Positions 34,385 to 41,684 of a DNA stretch of 64,000 bases are shown in pieces; position 1 is the stretch's first letter, and each line of letters begins with the position of its first letter. Where the stretch lies: assembly GCF_018829635.1 (NCBI RefSeq), contig NZ_JAHKKG010000007.1:583361-647360 (forward strand), read 5' to 3'. The notes beneath the pieces are model-generated. The model was not told where the DNA came from and did no database searches. It saw only the letters and a program-made list of their open reading frames with translations. Origin of the DNA: Paractinoplanes bogorensis (GTDB taxonomy: Bacteria; Actinomycetota; Actinomycetes; Mycobacteriales; Micromonosporaceae). The translations under genes were made by a program, and so were the position numbers.

Positions 34385-34984
34385 ATGGCTGAGCAGGCGC
34401 GAACCGCCTCGCCGGCCGGGCGCTCCCGGCGACTCGACGGCGAGCGTGAGCAGGCGATCCTGCGCGCCGCCTACGAGTTGCTGAGTGAGACGGGCTATCA
34501 GGGCCTGCGGGTGGACGCGGTGGCCGCCCGGGCCCAGGCCAGCAAGGCGACCCTCTACCGGCACTGGCCGACCAAGGCCGACCTGGTGATCGACGCCGTG
34601 CGGGCGTGCAAGGCGGCCGACGCGCCGTTGCCCGACACCGGATCGCTCCGCGGCGACCTGGTGGCCTGGTTCGACGACATGGCCTGCATGATCCGGAGCG
34701 AGGAGGGGCCTCTCCTCGCCGGCCTGTTCATGGCCCTGCACACCGACCCCGACCTGGCCGCGCATCTGCGTCAGATGCGTGAGTCGAAGGCCCCGCTCGC
34801 GGAAGCCATCTGCGCGCGCGCCGAGGCCCGTGGTGAGCTGCGCCCCGGCTACGACGCCGGGCTGATCGAGGAAATCGTCCCGGCCATGGTCTTCATGCGC
34901 GGGTTCGCCCTGGGCGAGCCGGTCGACCAGGCCTTCCTCGACCACCTGGTCGACGACATCATCCTGCCCCTGCTCGAGCGCTGA
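34385..34984 (+). CDS. TetR-family regulator
   Basis: 199 residues. The TetR HTH is at about 20-65: 'ILRAAYELLSETGYQGLRVDAVAARAQASKATLYRHWPTKADLV' (broken here by family blocks EL-LSETGY, KATLYRHWP). The C-terminal part, 'AHLRQMRESKAPLAEAICARAEARGEL', resembles the TetR_C_16/AcrR-type ligand domain. It stands directly before an MFS exporter on the same strand, with an operator palindrome upstream. The expected role is drug- or metabolite-responsive repression of both genes (inference). Confidence 0.9.
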   Translation: MAEQARTASPAGRSRRLDGEREQAILRAAYELLSETGYQGLRVDAVAARAQASKATLYRHWPTKADLVIDAVRACKAADAPLPDTGSLRGDLVAWFDDMACMIRSEEGPLLAGLFMALHTDPDLAAHLRQMRESKAPLAEAICARAEARGELRPGYDAGLIEEIVPAMVFMRGFALGEPVDQAFLDHLVDDIILPLLER

Positions 34985-35080
34985 CCCCGTCGGTTCTTAC
35001 TGCATCCCGCCCGCTTCCGCTTTCCAGCACCCGTGTCGCTGACACCGGTGGATCTCCGCATGCCCTTTGGGGGACCTCTC

Positions 35081-36568
35081 ATGTCCGTATCGACTCCTGA
35101 CGCCGCCGTTCCGCCGGATATTTCGCCCAAGTCGCGAAACCGGTGGCTGGCCCTGGCCGTCATCGCCGTCTCCCAGCTGCTGATCGTGCTCGACGCCACG
35201 ATCGTCAACATCGCCCTGCCCACCGCCCAGGTCGCGCTGCACATCAGCGACGCCGACCGGCAGTGGATGATCACCGCCTACACCCTCGCCTTCGGCGGCC
35301 TGCTGCTGCTCGGCGGCCGGATCGCCGACTACACCGGGCGCAAGCGGGCCTTCATCATCGGCCTGCTCGGCTTCGCCGCCGCCTCCGGACTGGGCGGCCT
35401 GGCCACCAACGCCGAGACGCTGTTCGCCGCCCGCGCCCTGCAGGGTGCCTTCGGCGCGCTCATGGCCCCGGCCGCGTTGTCGCTGCTCACGGTCACCTTC
35501 ACCGAGGCCCGGGAGCGGGCCCGGGCGTTCGGCGTCTACGGCGCCATCGCCGGTGGTGGCGGCGCCGTCGGCCTGCTGCTGGGCGGGCTGCTGACCGAGT
35601 ACGCCTCCTGGCGCTGGACCCTGCTGGTCAGCGCGCCCATCGCGATCGTCGCCGCGCTGGCCGCCGTCCGCTTCGTCGGCGAGAGCCGGGCCGAGGGCAA
35701 CACCCGCTACGACCTGCCCGGTGCCTTCACCTCGACCGCCGGCCTGGTCGCCCTCGTGTACGGCTTCACCAAGGCCAGCGAGGACGGCTGGAGCTCGCCC
35801 GTCACCGTCGCCTGGCTGATCGCGGCCGTGCTGCTGCTCGTCTCGTTCGTGGTGATCGAACTGCGCAGCTCGCACCCGCTGCTGCCGATGCGGGTCATCC
35901 TCGACCGCAACCGCGGCGGCGCCTACATCGCGGCGCTGCTGATCGGGTCCGGCCTGTTCGGCATGTTCCTGTTCCTGACGTTCTACCTGCAGCTCACCCT
36001 GGGCTACTCGGCCCTGATGACCGGCGTCGCGTTCCTGCCGTTCACGTTCGGCATCATCGCCGGCGCCGGGTTCTCGGCCCAGCTGCAGACCCGGATCGGC
36101 CCGCGCATCCTGATGACCGGTGGTCTGCTGCTGGCCGCGATCGGCATGGTGATGCTGACCCGGATCGGCGTGGACACCGGATTCTGGACCCACGTCTTCC
36201 CGGCCGAGCTGGTGCTCAGCTTCGGCATGGGCGTCACCTTCGGACCGATGTCCAACACCGCCCTGGTCGGGGTGGCCGGTCACGACGCCGGCGTGGCCAG
36301 CGCGATGATCAACACGACGCAGCAGATCGGTGGTTCGCTCGGCACGGCTCTGCTCAACACCATCTTCACCTCGGCCGTGGCCGGCTACCTGGTCGACCAC
36401 CGTGCCGACGCGGCCAACCCGGACTTCCAGGCGGTCGCGACGGTGCACAGCTACACGGTGGCCTTCTGGGTCAGCGCGGCGTTGATCGGTCTGGCCGCGC
36501 TGACCTCGTTCGTCCTGGTCCGCGCGGACCGCTCGGACGCGCCCAGCGGTATGCCGGTCGCCGTCTGA
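35081..36568 (+). CDS. DHA2-type MFS efflux transporter (14 helices)
   Basis: 495 residues from ATG 35081, which has GGGGGA upstream; ATG 35060 is an alternative. Motif C-like 'VLDATIVNIALPTAQVAL' in helix 1, motif A 'GGRIADYTGRKRAF', and the long helix pattern with 'GGGGAVGLLLGGLLTEYASWRWTLLVSAPIA' indicate the EmrB/QacA group of H+-driven exporters. It is next to a TetR gene, so it probably pumps out a toxic compound sensed by it. The substrate is unknown. Confidence 0.92.
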   Translation: MSVSTPDAAVPPDISPKSRNRWLALAVIAVSQLLIVLDATIVNIALPTAQVALHISDADRQWMITAYTLAFGGLLLLGGRIADYTGRKRAFIIGLLGFAAASGLGGLATNAETLFAARALQGAFGALMAPAALSLLTVTFTEARERARAFGVYGAIAGGGGAVGLLLGGLLTEYASWRWTLLVSAPIAIVAALAAVRFVGESRAEGNTRYDLPGAFTSTAGLVALVYGFTKASEDGWSSPVTVAWLIAAVLLLVSFVVIELRSSHPLLPMRVILDRNRGGAYIAALLIGSGLFGMFLFLTFYLQLTLGYSALMTGVAFLPFTFGIIAGAGFSAQLQTRIGPRILMTGGLLLAAIGMVMLTRIGVDTGFWTHVFPAELVLSFGMGVTFGPMSNTALVGVAGHDAGVASAMINTTQQIGGSLGTALLNTIFTSAVAGYLVDHRADAANPDFQAVATVHSYTVAFWVSAALIGLAALTSFVLVRADRSDAPSGMPVAV

Positions 36569-36590
36569 CGTCAGCGCGGAGGCGCCGGCG

Positions 36591-37508
36591 TCAGAGCAGC
36601 GCCTGAGCCGTCTCCACGATGGTGGTCTCGGCGTCGCGGGGTTTCCAGTCGAGTCGCTTCGCCCGGTCGTTGTGAATGACCGGGCGGGGCGGCTCGTCGC
36701 CGGGCGCCTCGGTCGTCGGGGGAGTGGTGAGCCCGAGCCGGCGCCGCAGGATCTCCGCCACTTCGAGGAAGCTCCAGGTGGAACCGTCCGAGACGGCCAG
36801 GAACCGGTGGCCGGCCGCATCCGGCGCGGCCATCGCCCGTACGTGCAGATCGGCTACGTCGCGGACGTCGGCGATGCCGAACCGTTGCCGCGGCGCGACG
36901 GTCATCGTGCCGTCGAGCATCGCGCCGATCAGACTCATCGACGAGCCCCGGTCGGCGGTCAGTGGCGGCCCGAAGATCGCGGTCGGGTTGACGACGACCA
37001 GCTCGGTGCTGCCCTTGTCGAGGTCCCAGGCGGCGCGCTCGGCGATCGTCTTGGACCGGGGATAGGGCGCCAGGCCGGGCGTGTCCGGATCGGTCCAGTC
37101 GTCTTCGGTGAATTCCCGCACGGGTTTGGGGGAGTAGCCGACGGCCGCGAACGACGAGGTCAGCACGACCCGCCGCGCGCCGGCGTCGCGGGCCGCCCGC
37201 AGCACCCGCAGCGTGCCCTCGCGGGCGGGCACGATCAGGTCGTCCGGGTTCTCGGGTTGGGTCACCGGGATCGGCGAGGCCACGTGGTGCACCTCGGCGC
37301 AGCCGTCCACGGCGGCGGCCCACCCGTCGTCCGACATCAGGTCGGCGACCACCACCTCGAGCGGCCCGGGTCCGACGGCCGCACGCAGGGCGGCCTCGCG
37401 GGACCGGGAGCGAACTGTGGTGCGTACGGGCTGATCGTCTCGCAGCAGCCGGGCGATCAGGTGACTGGCCAGATAGCCGGAACCGCCGGTGACCAGGGTC
37501 GTGTTCAT
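36591..37508 (-). CDS. NAD(P)-dependent epimerase/dehydratase-type reductase (extended SDR)
   Basis: 305 residues. Rossmann 'LVTGGSGYLASHLIARLL' at 5-22, the Y-x-x-x-K active site in 'LAPYPRSKTIAE', and 'VHHVASPIP' (cinnamoyl-CoA reductase/dihydroflavonol-reductase-like). It starts at ATG 37508, four bases inside the MerR gene, so the two are co-translated. The MerR partner suggests induction by a chemical stress. The substrate is unknown; an aldehyde or ketone reductase is likely. Confidence 0.87.
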   Translation of the reverse strand: MNTTLVTGGSGYLASHLIARLLRDDQPVRTTVRSRSREAALRAAVGPGPLEVVVADLMSDDGWAAAVDGCAEVHHVASPIPVTQPENPDDLIVPAREGTLRVLRAARDAGARRVVLTSSFAAVGYSPKPVREFTEDDWTDPDTPGLAPYPRSKTIAERAAWDLDKGSTELVVVNPTAIFGPPLTADRGSSMSLIGAMLDGTMTVAPRQRFGIADVRDVADLHVRAMAAPDAAGHRFLAVSDGSTWSFLEVAEILRRRLGLTTPPTTEAPGDEPPRPVIHNDRAKRLDWKPRDAETTIVETAQALL

Positions 37509-37948
37509 CGTGTCATCACTCCCATGCGGGCGATCGTTTCGGGCATCCGGCGGGACAGGTCGTCCACGGCGGCCGCGTCACCGCGGTGCCGGGCGTCCCA
37601 CAGCGCCGCCTTGTCGCGCAGGTAGCCGAGCCGGGCCTGCTGGGCGGCGATCTCGGCCTCGATCCGCTCGGCGTGCCGCAGCAGCAGGTCGCGCTGCTCG
37701 GCCGCGGCGGGCAGCCCGACCGCGCGGTTGGCCAGATAGGTGCGCATCTCCTCGATGCCGACGCCGACGGCGCGCAGGCAGCTCAGCACCTCGAGGGTGT
37801 CGATGTCGCCGGGGCCGTAGCGGCGGTGGCCGCTGTGCTCGTCGCGGCTGATCGGGCCGATCAGCCCGACGTCCTCGTAGTAGCGCAGCGTGGGCTCGCT
37901 CAGCCCGCTGTGCCGCGCCGCGTCCTGGATGGTGAACGTTGGTGCCAT
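37505..37948 (-). CDS. MerR-family regulator
   Basis: 147 residues. The winged HTH 'FTIQDAARHSGLSEPTLRYYEDVGLIGPISRDEHSGHRRYG' is split by the usual LRYYE core; a coiled coil (about 75-115) and a short effector tail follow. There are no metal-binding cysteines, so it is of the aromatic/alkyl stress type. It lies upstream of and overlaps the SDR gene. Its promoter has the MerR layout: -35 TTGACC, a palindrome in a long spacer, and a start only a few bases after the -10. Confidence 0.88.
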   Translation of the reverse strand: MAPTFTIQDAARHSGLSEPTLRYYEDVGLIGPISRDEHSGHRRYGPGDIDTLEVLSCLRAVGVGIEEMRTYLANRAVGLPAAAEQRDLLLRHAERIEAEIAAQQARLGYLRDKAALWDARHRGDAAAVDDLSRRMPETIARMGVMTR

Positions 37949-37954
37949 GCGTCC

Positions 37955-37985
37955 AGCGAACCAGGGTTCAAGCGCTTGAGGTCAA
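37955..37985 (-). promoter_or_regulatory. MerR-type promoter with TCAAGCGCTTGA palindrome
   Basis: Reading the minus strand: -35 TTGACC (37985-37980), a perfect 12-bp palindrome (37979-37968), then a -10 region GTTCGC (37960-37955) after a 19-bp spacer, with ATG 6 nt later. The -35 box includes the TGA stop of the upstream sensor gene. The site resembles SoxR/MerR operators (CCTCAAG...CTTGA). Confidence 0.6.
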
Positions 37986-39946
37986 GACGCCGGGAGGCGG
38001 ACCACGACTTTGGTGCCGGCCTGCTCCTGCGAGGCCAGCGTGATCGTGCCCCGATGCCGCTCGACCACGACCCGGCTCAGGGCCAGGCCGAGGCCGGCGC
38101 CCGGGATGCCGGTGTGCCGGGCGTTGCCGCCGCGATACAGGCGCCGGAAGAGGCGGGCCTGCTCGGTCGGTGCCACGCCCATGCCGGAGTCGGCGACCGT
38201 CAGCACCGCCACCTCGCCGTGCTCGTCGGCCAGCGACACGGTCACCGTCGAGTCGGGGCGGCTGAACTTCACCGCGTTGCCGAGCAGCGCGTCCACCACC
38301 TGGCGCAGCCGTTCGGCGTCGCCCGGCACGACCAGGCTGCCGGGCAGGGTGGACTGCACGGTGATCCGCCGGCTCTCGGCGCTCGGGGCCAGCGCGACCA
38401 GCGCCTCCTCGACCACCTCGGCCAGGTCGACCGGCCGGATGATGAGCTGGGCGTGTCCCGATTCCAGGGCGGCCAGGTCGAGCAGTTTCTCGACCAGGTC
38501 GCGGAGCCGGGCGTTGTTGCGCTGGACGACCGAGAGCAGCTCGCGCACCTCACCCAGCGAGGCGTCGTCGGGCGACTCGGCGATCAGGTCCACGTACGCC
38601 CCGATCGAGGTCAGCGGCGTGCGCAGCTCGTGCCCGACCAGCGAGATGTACTCGTCGGTGGCGGCGGCCAGGTGCAGGGCCAGCACCTCGGCCCGGCGCT
38701 GTTCGAGGAAGGTGCCGATCAGCGCGGCCAGCCCCGTGAGCAGCACCGCCAGGGCCGGATCGGGTTCCTGCCGGGCGTACGAGAAAAAGGTCATGACCCC
38801 GATGACCCGATCGCCGCCGTGCACCGGCACCGCGCCCGCCGCCCGGTAGTCGCTCTCGGCGACCATGCTGGGCAGCACCGGGGAATCGGCCGCATGCAGG
38901 TCGGGCACCCAGATCAGCTCGTCCCGCTCCCAGCACCGACCGGCCAGCCCGACGCCGCGGGCGAAACTGACCGGCACCGGCAACGGCCGCTCGCCCGGCG
39001 CCGTGTAGATGCCGGCCGGGCGCAGCAGGTCGGTCATCTCGTCGACCAGCCACAACCGCAGGTAGGGCCAGATCAGGGTGTCGCCGATCGCGGCCAGGAT
39101 CCGGTCGGCCGCGTCACCCGCGTGGGACAGGTCGGCCAGCACCTTCAGCACCTGGTTCTCGCAGTCCTGGTACTGCTGGGTGCGGTGGGCGATCGTCACG
39201 TCGTGCAGGGCGGCGACCGCTCCGGTGATCTTGCCGTCGTGGTCCCGTACGGGCGTGGCGTTCACGGCGTACCAGCGCGGGCGGTCGAGGTCGTCGTGGG
39301 CCAGCAACTCCTGGTGGCGGACCTCCTCGCCGGCCAGCGCCCGCGACAGCGCCATCTCGTGTGCGTGCAGCGCCGACCCGTCCTCGCGCAGCACGGCGAA
39401 CGCGCGGTCGCCCGGCGGCACGTCGGCCACTCCGTCGGCGGTGAACTCGCGCATCGCCCGGTTGATCAGCACCAGCCGGCCGTCCCGGTCGCACGCGGCC
39501 ACCCCGGCGTCCAGGCAGTCGAGCAGTGCCTCCAGGAACGCCGGGTCGCCGGGCGCCTGGGCCGGCTCGGCGACGCGGGCCGGGATCTCGTCGAGGTGGG
39601 TGCGCAGCGCCTCGGTCAGCTCGGGCACTCCGAACGGTTTGCCGATCACGGCCAGCGCGTCGGTCGCGGCCAGGCGCGGGTCGCCGGGCAGCAGATACGC
39701 GGTGATCAGCACGACCGGGGTGGTCGCCACCCGCGGGTCCGCCCGGACCGCCCGGCACAGTTCGAGACCGTCCAGGTGCGGCATGTCGACGTCGGCGATG
39801 AGCAGGTCGGGCCGCACGTCGAGGACCGCCTCGAGGCCCTCCCGGCCGTCGTTCGCCAGCACCACCTCGTGCCCGAGCCGCCGGACCACCTCGGCGATCA
39901 CCCGCTGATGATCCAGGTTGTCCTCGGCCACCACCACACTCGCCAC
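37982..39946 (-). CDS. Hybrid receiver-PAS-GAF-histidine kinase
   Basis: 654 residues, no membrane helix. A receiver domain (about 3-118) has phospho-acceptor D52 in 'LLIADVDMPHLD' and a Lys in 'VIGKPFG'. A PAS (about 135-250) and a GAF (about 265-420; 'DTLIWPYLRLWLVDEM') follow. The HisKA box has H439 in 'LVGHELRTPLTS' and the HATPase has N box 'LLGNAVKFS' and G boxes 'DSGMGV' and 'GAGLGLAL'. The receiver at the N-terminus means it can be controlled by another kinase. No response regulator gene is adjacent, so the output partner is elsewhere. Confidence 0.9.
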   Translation of the reverse strand: MASVVVAEDNLDHQRVIAEVVRRLGHEVVLANDGREGLEAVLDVRPDLLIADVDMPHLDGLELCRAVRADPRVATTPVVLITAYLLPGDPRLAATDALAVIGKPFGVPELTEALRTHLDEIPARVAEPAQAPGDPAFLEALLDCLDAGVAACDRDGRLVLINRAMREFTADGVADVPPGDRAFAVLREDGSALHAHEMALSRALAGEEVRHQELLAHDDLDRPRWYAVNATPVRDHDGKITGAVAALHDVTIAHRTQQYQDCENQVLKVLADLSHAGDAADRILAAIGDTLIWPYLRLWLVDEMTDLLRPAGIYTAPGERPLPVPVSFARGVGLAGRCWERDELIWVPDLHAADSPVLPSMVAESDYRAAGAVPVHGGDRVIGVMTFFSYARQEPDPALAVLLTGLAALIGTFLEQRRAEVLALHLAAATDEYISLVGHELRTPLTSIGAYVDLIAESPDDASLGEVRELLSVVQRNNARLRDLVEKLLDLAALESGHAQLIIRPVDLAEVVEEALVALAPSAESRRITVQSTLPGSLVVPGDAERLRQVVDALLGNAVKFSRPDSTVTVSLADEHGEVAVLTVADSGMGVAPTEQARLFRRLYRGGNARHTGIPGAGLGLALSRVVVERHRGTITLASQEQAGTKVVVRLPAS

Positions 39947-39967
39947 CGCGTCAGGCTATGAGCGTTT

Positions 39968-39986
39968 TAGTCCACTTTGCGGACTA
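39968..39986. promoter_or_regulatory. Palindromic site TAGTCC-7-GGACTA followed by TTGACA
   Basis: An exact 6-bp inverted repeat, then a consensus -35 box TTGACA at 39987-39992, about 90 bp before the MFS gene. The site therefore sits where a repressor could block RNA polymerase. No clear -10 is found 17 bp downstream. It shares GTCCACT with the site at 31451-31469. Confidence 0.5.
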
Positions 39987-40079
39987 TTGACAAGATCCTT
40001 CCCCGTACGGGGGGTGAGGTCAGACTCTTTCGTGCCGCCACATCGTGCACCGGGGTCGGCGGAGGAGTAGACGAAGGAG

Positions 40080-41537
40080 GTGCCGGAGAACAATGTCGGG
40101 CTGCGGTCCGAGCGCGGGCCCGTCCTCGCCGCGGTGATGCTGTCCACCGCCCTGATCGCGATCGACTCCACCATCATCGCCACCGCGGTGCCCTCGATCG
40201 TCAAGGACATCGGCGGCTTCACCGAGTTCCCCTGGCTGTTCTCGGTCTACCTGCTGGCCCAGGCCGTGTCGGTGCCGATCTACGGCAAACTCAACGACCT
40301 GTTCGGCCGCAAACCGGTGATCCTCTGGGGCATCGGGCTGTTCCTGCTCGGCTCGATCCTGTGCGGCGCGGCCTGGAGCATGCTCACGCTGATCATCTTC
40401 CGGGTCGTGCAGGGCCTCGGCGCGGGCGCGATCATGCCGACCACCATCACGATCGTGGGCGACCTTTACTCCGTACGGGAAAGGGCCAAGGTCCAGGGTT
40501 ATGTAGCCAGCGTGTGGGGCGTCTCGTCGGTCGTCGGCCCGACCCTCGGCGGCGTGTTCAGCGAGTGGATCGACTGGCGCTGGATCTTCTTCGTCAACAT
40601 CCCGCTCTGCCTGCTGGCCGGCGCCATGATCATGCGCCGCTTCCAGGAACGGATGGAACGCGGTCGCCCGGTCATCGACTACCTGGGCGCGGCCCTGCTC
40701 ACAGCCGGTCTGACGCTGGTCATCCTGGGCGTGCTCGAGGGCGGGCAGGCCTGGTCGTGGACGTCCCCGGTCAGCCTGATCGTCCTCGGCGGCGGCCTGA
40801 TCCTGCTGGTGATCTTCGGCTTTGTCGAGCGCACCGCACCCGCGCCGGTGCTGCCGCTGTGGGTGTTCCGGCGGCGGCTGCTCGTCACCAGCGGCCAGAT
40901 CGCGGTCGGCGTCGGCGCGATCCTGATCGGCCTCAGTTCGTACATCCCGGTCTTCGTGCAGGACGTCCTCGGCTACGGGCCGCTGGTCGGCGGGTTCGCG
41001 CTGGCCGCGCTGACGCTGGGCTGGCCGATCTCGGCGAGTCAGGCGGGCAAGGTCTACCTGCGGGTCGGGTTCCGCATGTGCGCGCTGATCGGCACGGCGC
41101 TGACCCTGATCGGCACGGCCCTGTTGCTGCTGCTCGGCGCCGGCTCGTCGGTGTGGGCGGTGGGCGGCTTCTGCCTGATCATCGGCCTCGGCATGGGCCT
41201 GACGGCAGCGCCCACACTGATCGCGGCCCAGTCGAGTGTCGGCTGGTCCGAGCGCGGCGTGGTGACCGCGAACAACATCTTCCTGCGGTCGCTGGGAAGC
41301 GCCTTGGGTGCAGCGGTCTTCGGTGCCATCGCCAACGCCATCATCGGCGGCGACGAGGTCGACCCGGCCCGGCTGACGACGGCCGTGCACCGCATCTTCA
41401 TCGGCATGGTCATCGTGGCCGTCGTGATGATCGGCCTGGCCGCCCTGGTCCCACGCTCAGCCGACGCCATCACCGCCGAGCCGGCCCCGGAGCCGGCGCC
41501 CGATAAATCGGAGGCGGACCCGGTCGAGCCGCGCTAA
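40080..41537 (+). CDS. MFS efflux transporter (DHA2-like)
   Basis: 485 residues from GTG 40080, the only in-frame start after the TAG at 40068, but its AAGGAGG abuts the start codon with almost no spacing. An alternative is ATG 40137, where a 14-codon ORF (40093-40137) ends as TGATG. The protein has 'ALIAIDSTIIATAVPSIVKDIGG' in helix 1, motif A 'YGKLNDLFGRKPV' and 'RVVQGLGAGAIMPTTITIVGDLY', the pattern of EmrB/tetracenomycin-type exporters. It is upstream of a ribosomal-protection gene on the same strand, so the two may form an antibiotic-resistance pair. Confidence 0.88.
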   Translation: MPENNVGLRSERGPVLAAVMLSTALIAIDSTIIATAVPSIVKDIGGFTEFPWLFSVYLLAQAVSVPIYGKLNDLFGRKPVILWGIGLFLLGSILCGAAWSMLTLIIFRVVQGLGAGAIMPTTITIVGDLYSVRERAKVQGYVASVWGVSSVVGPTLGGVFSEWIDWRWIFFVNIPLCLLAGAMIMRRFQERMERGRPVIDYLGAALLTAGLTLVILGVLEGGQAWSWTSPVSLIVLGGGLILLVIFGFVERTAPAPVLPLWVFRRRLLVTSGQIAVGVGAILIGLSSYIPVFVQDVLGYGPLVGGFALAALTLGWPISASQAGKVYLRVGFRMCALIGTALTLIGTALLLLLGAGSSVWAVGGFCLIIGLGMGLTAAPTLIAAQSSVGWSERGVVTANNIFLRSLGSALGAAVFGAIANAIIGGDEVDPARLTTAVHRIFIGMVIVAVVMIGLAALVPRSADAITAEPAPEPAPDKSEADPVEPR

Positions 41538-41553
41538 CGTCCGGAAAGTTAGG

Positions 41554-41653
41554 GATTGAGAAAGCCTGCCGAAGGAGGAGCAATGCGAAACGGTTTCCTG
41601 CCCCGATGCCCGGAAGCCGTCTCCTCGAAGGATCTTCGTGCCCTTTCTCAATC
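41554..41653 (+). promoter_or_regulatory. Likely translational attenuator of the Tet-like gene
   Basis: An exact 11-bp arm GATTGAGAAAG (41554-41564) is complementary to CTTTCTCAATC (41643-41653), which covers codons 2-6 of the Tet-like gene. A small stem CGAAG-GAT-CTTCG (41626-41638) also hides its ribosome-binding site and the G of the GTG start. A small ORF with an excellent ribosome site lies between the arms. This is the layout of ribosome-controlled attenuators of erm and similar resistance genes. Confidence 0.65.
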
Positions 41654-41684
41654 TCGGGATCGTCGCCCATGTCGACGCCGGTAA
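41583..41684 (+). CDS. 33-residue leader peptide ORF
   Basis: ATG 41583 lies 6 nt behind GAAGGAGGAG, a stronger ribosome site than that of the main gene. It encodes a basic peptide that starts MRNGFLPRCPEAV and ends PCRRR, stopping at TAA 41682-41684, i.e. 47 bases inside the Tet-like gene in another frame. Translating ribosomes would pass through both hairpin segments. Its product probably has no function of its own. Expression is inferred from position only. Confidence 0.55.
   Translation: MRNGFLPRCPEAVSSKDLRALSQSRDRRPCRRR

Noticed and set aside
34997..36820. 607-codon minus-strand open frame opposite the DHA2 exporter
   Set aside because: Gln/Asp/Gly/Arg-rich shadow; the sense frame has clear membrane helices.
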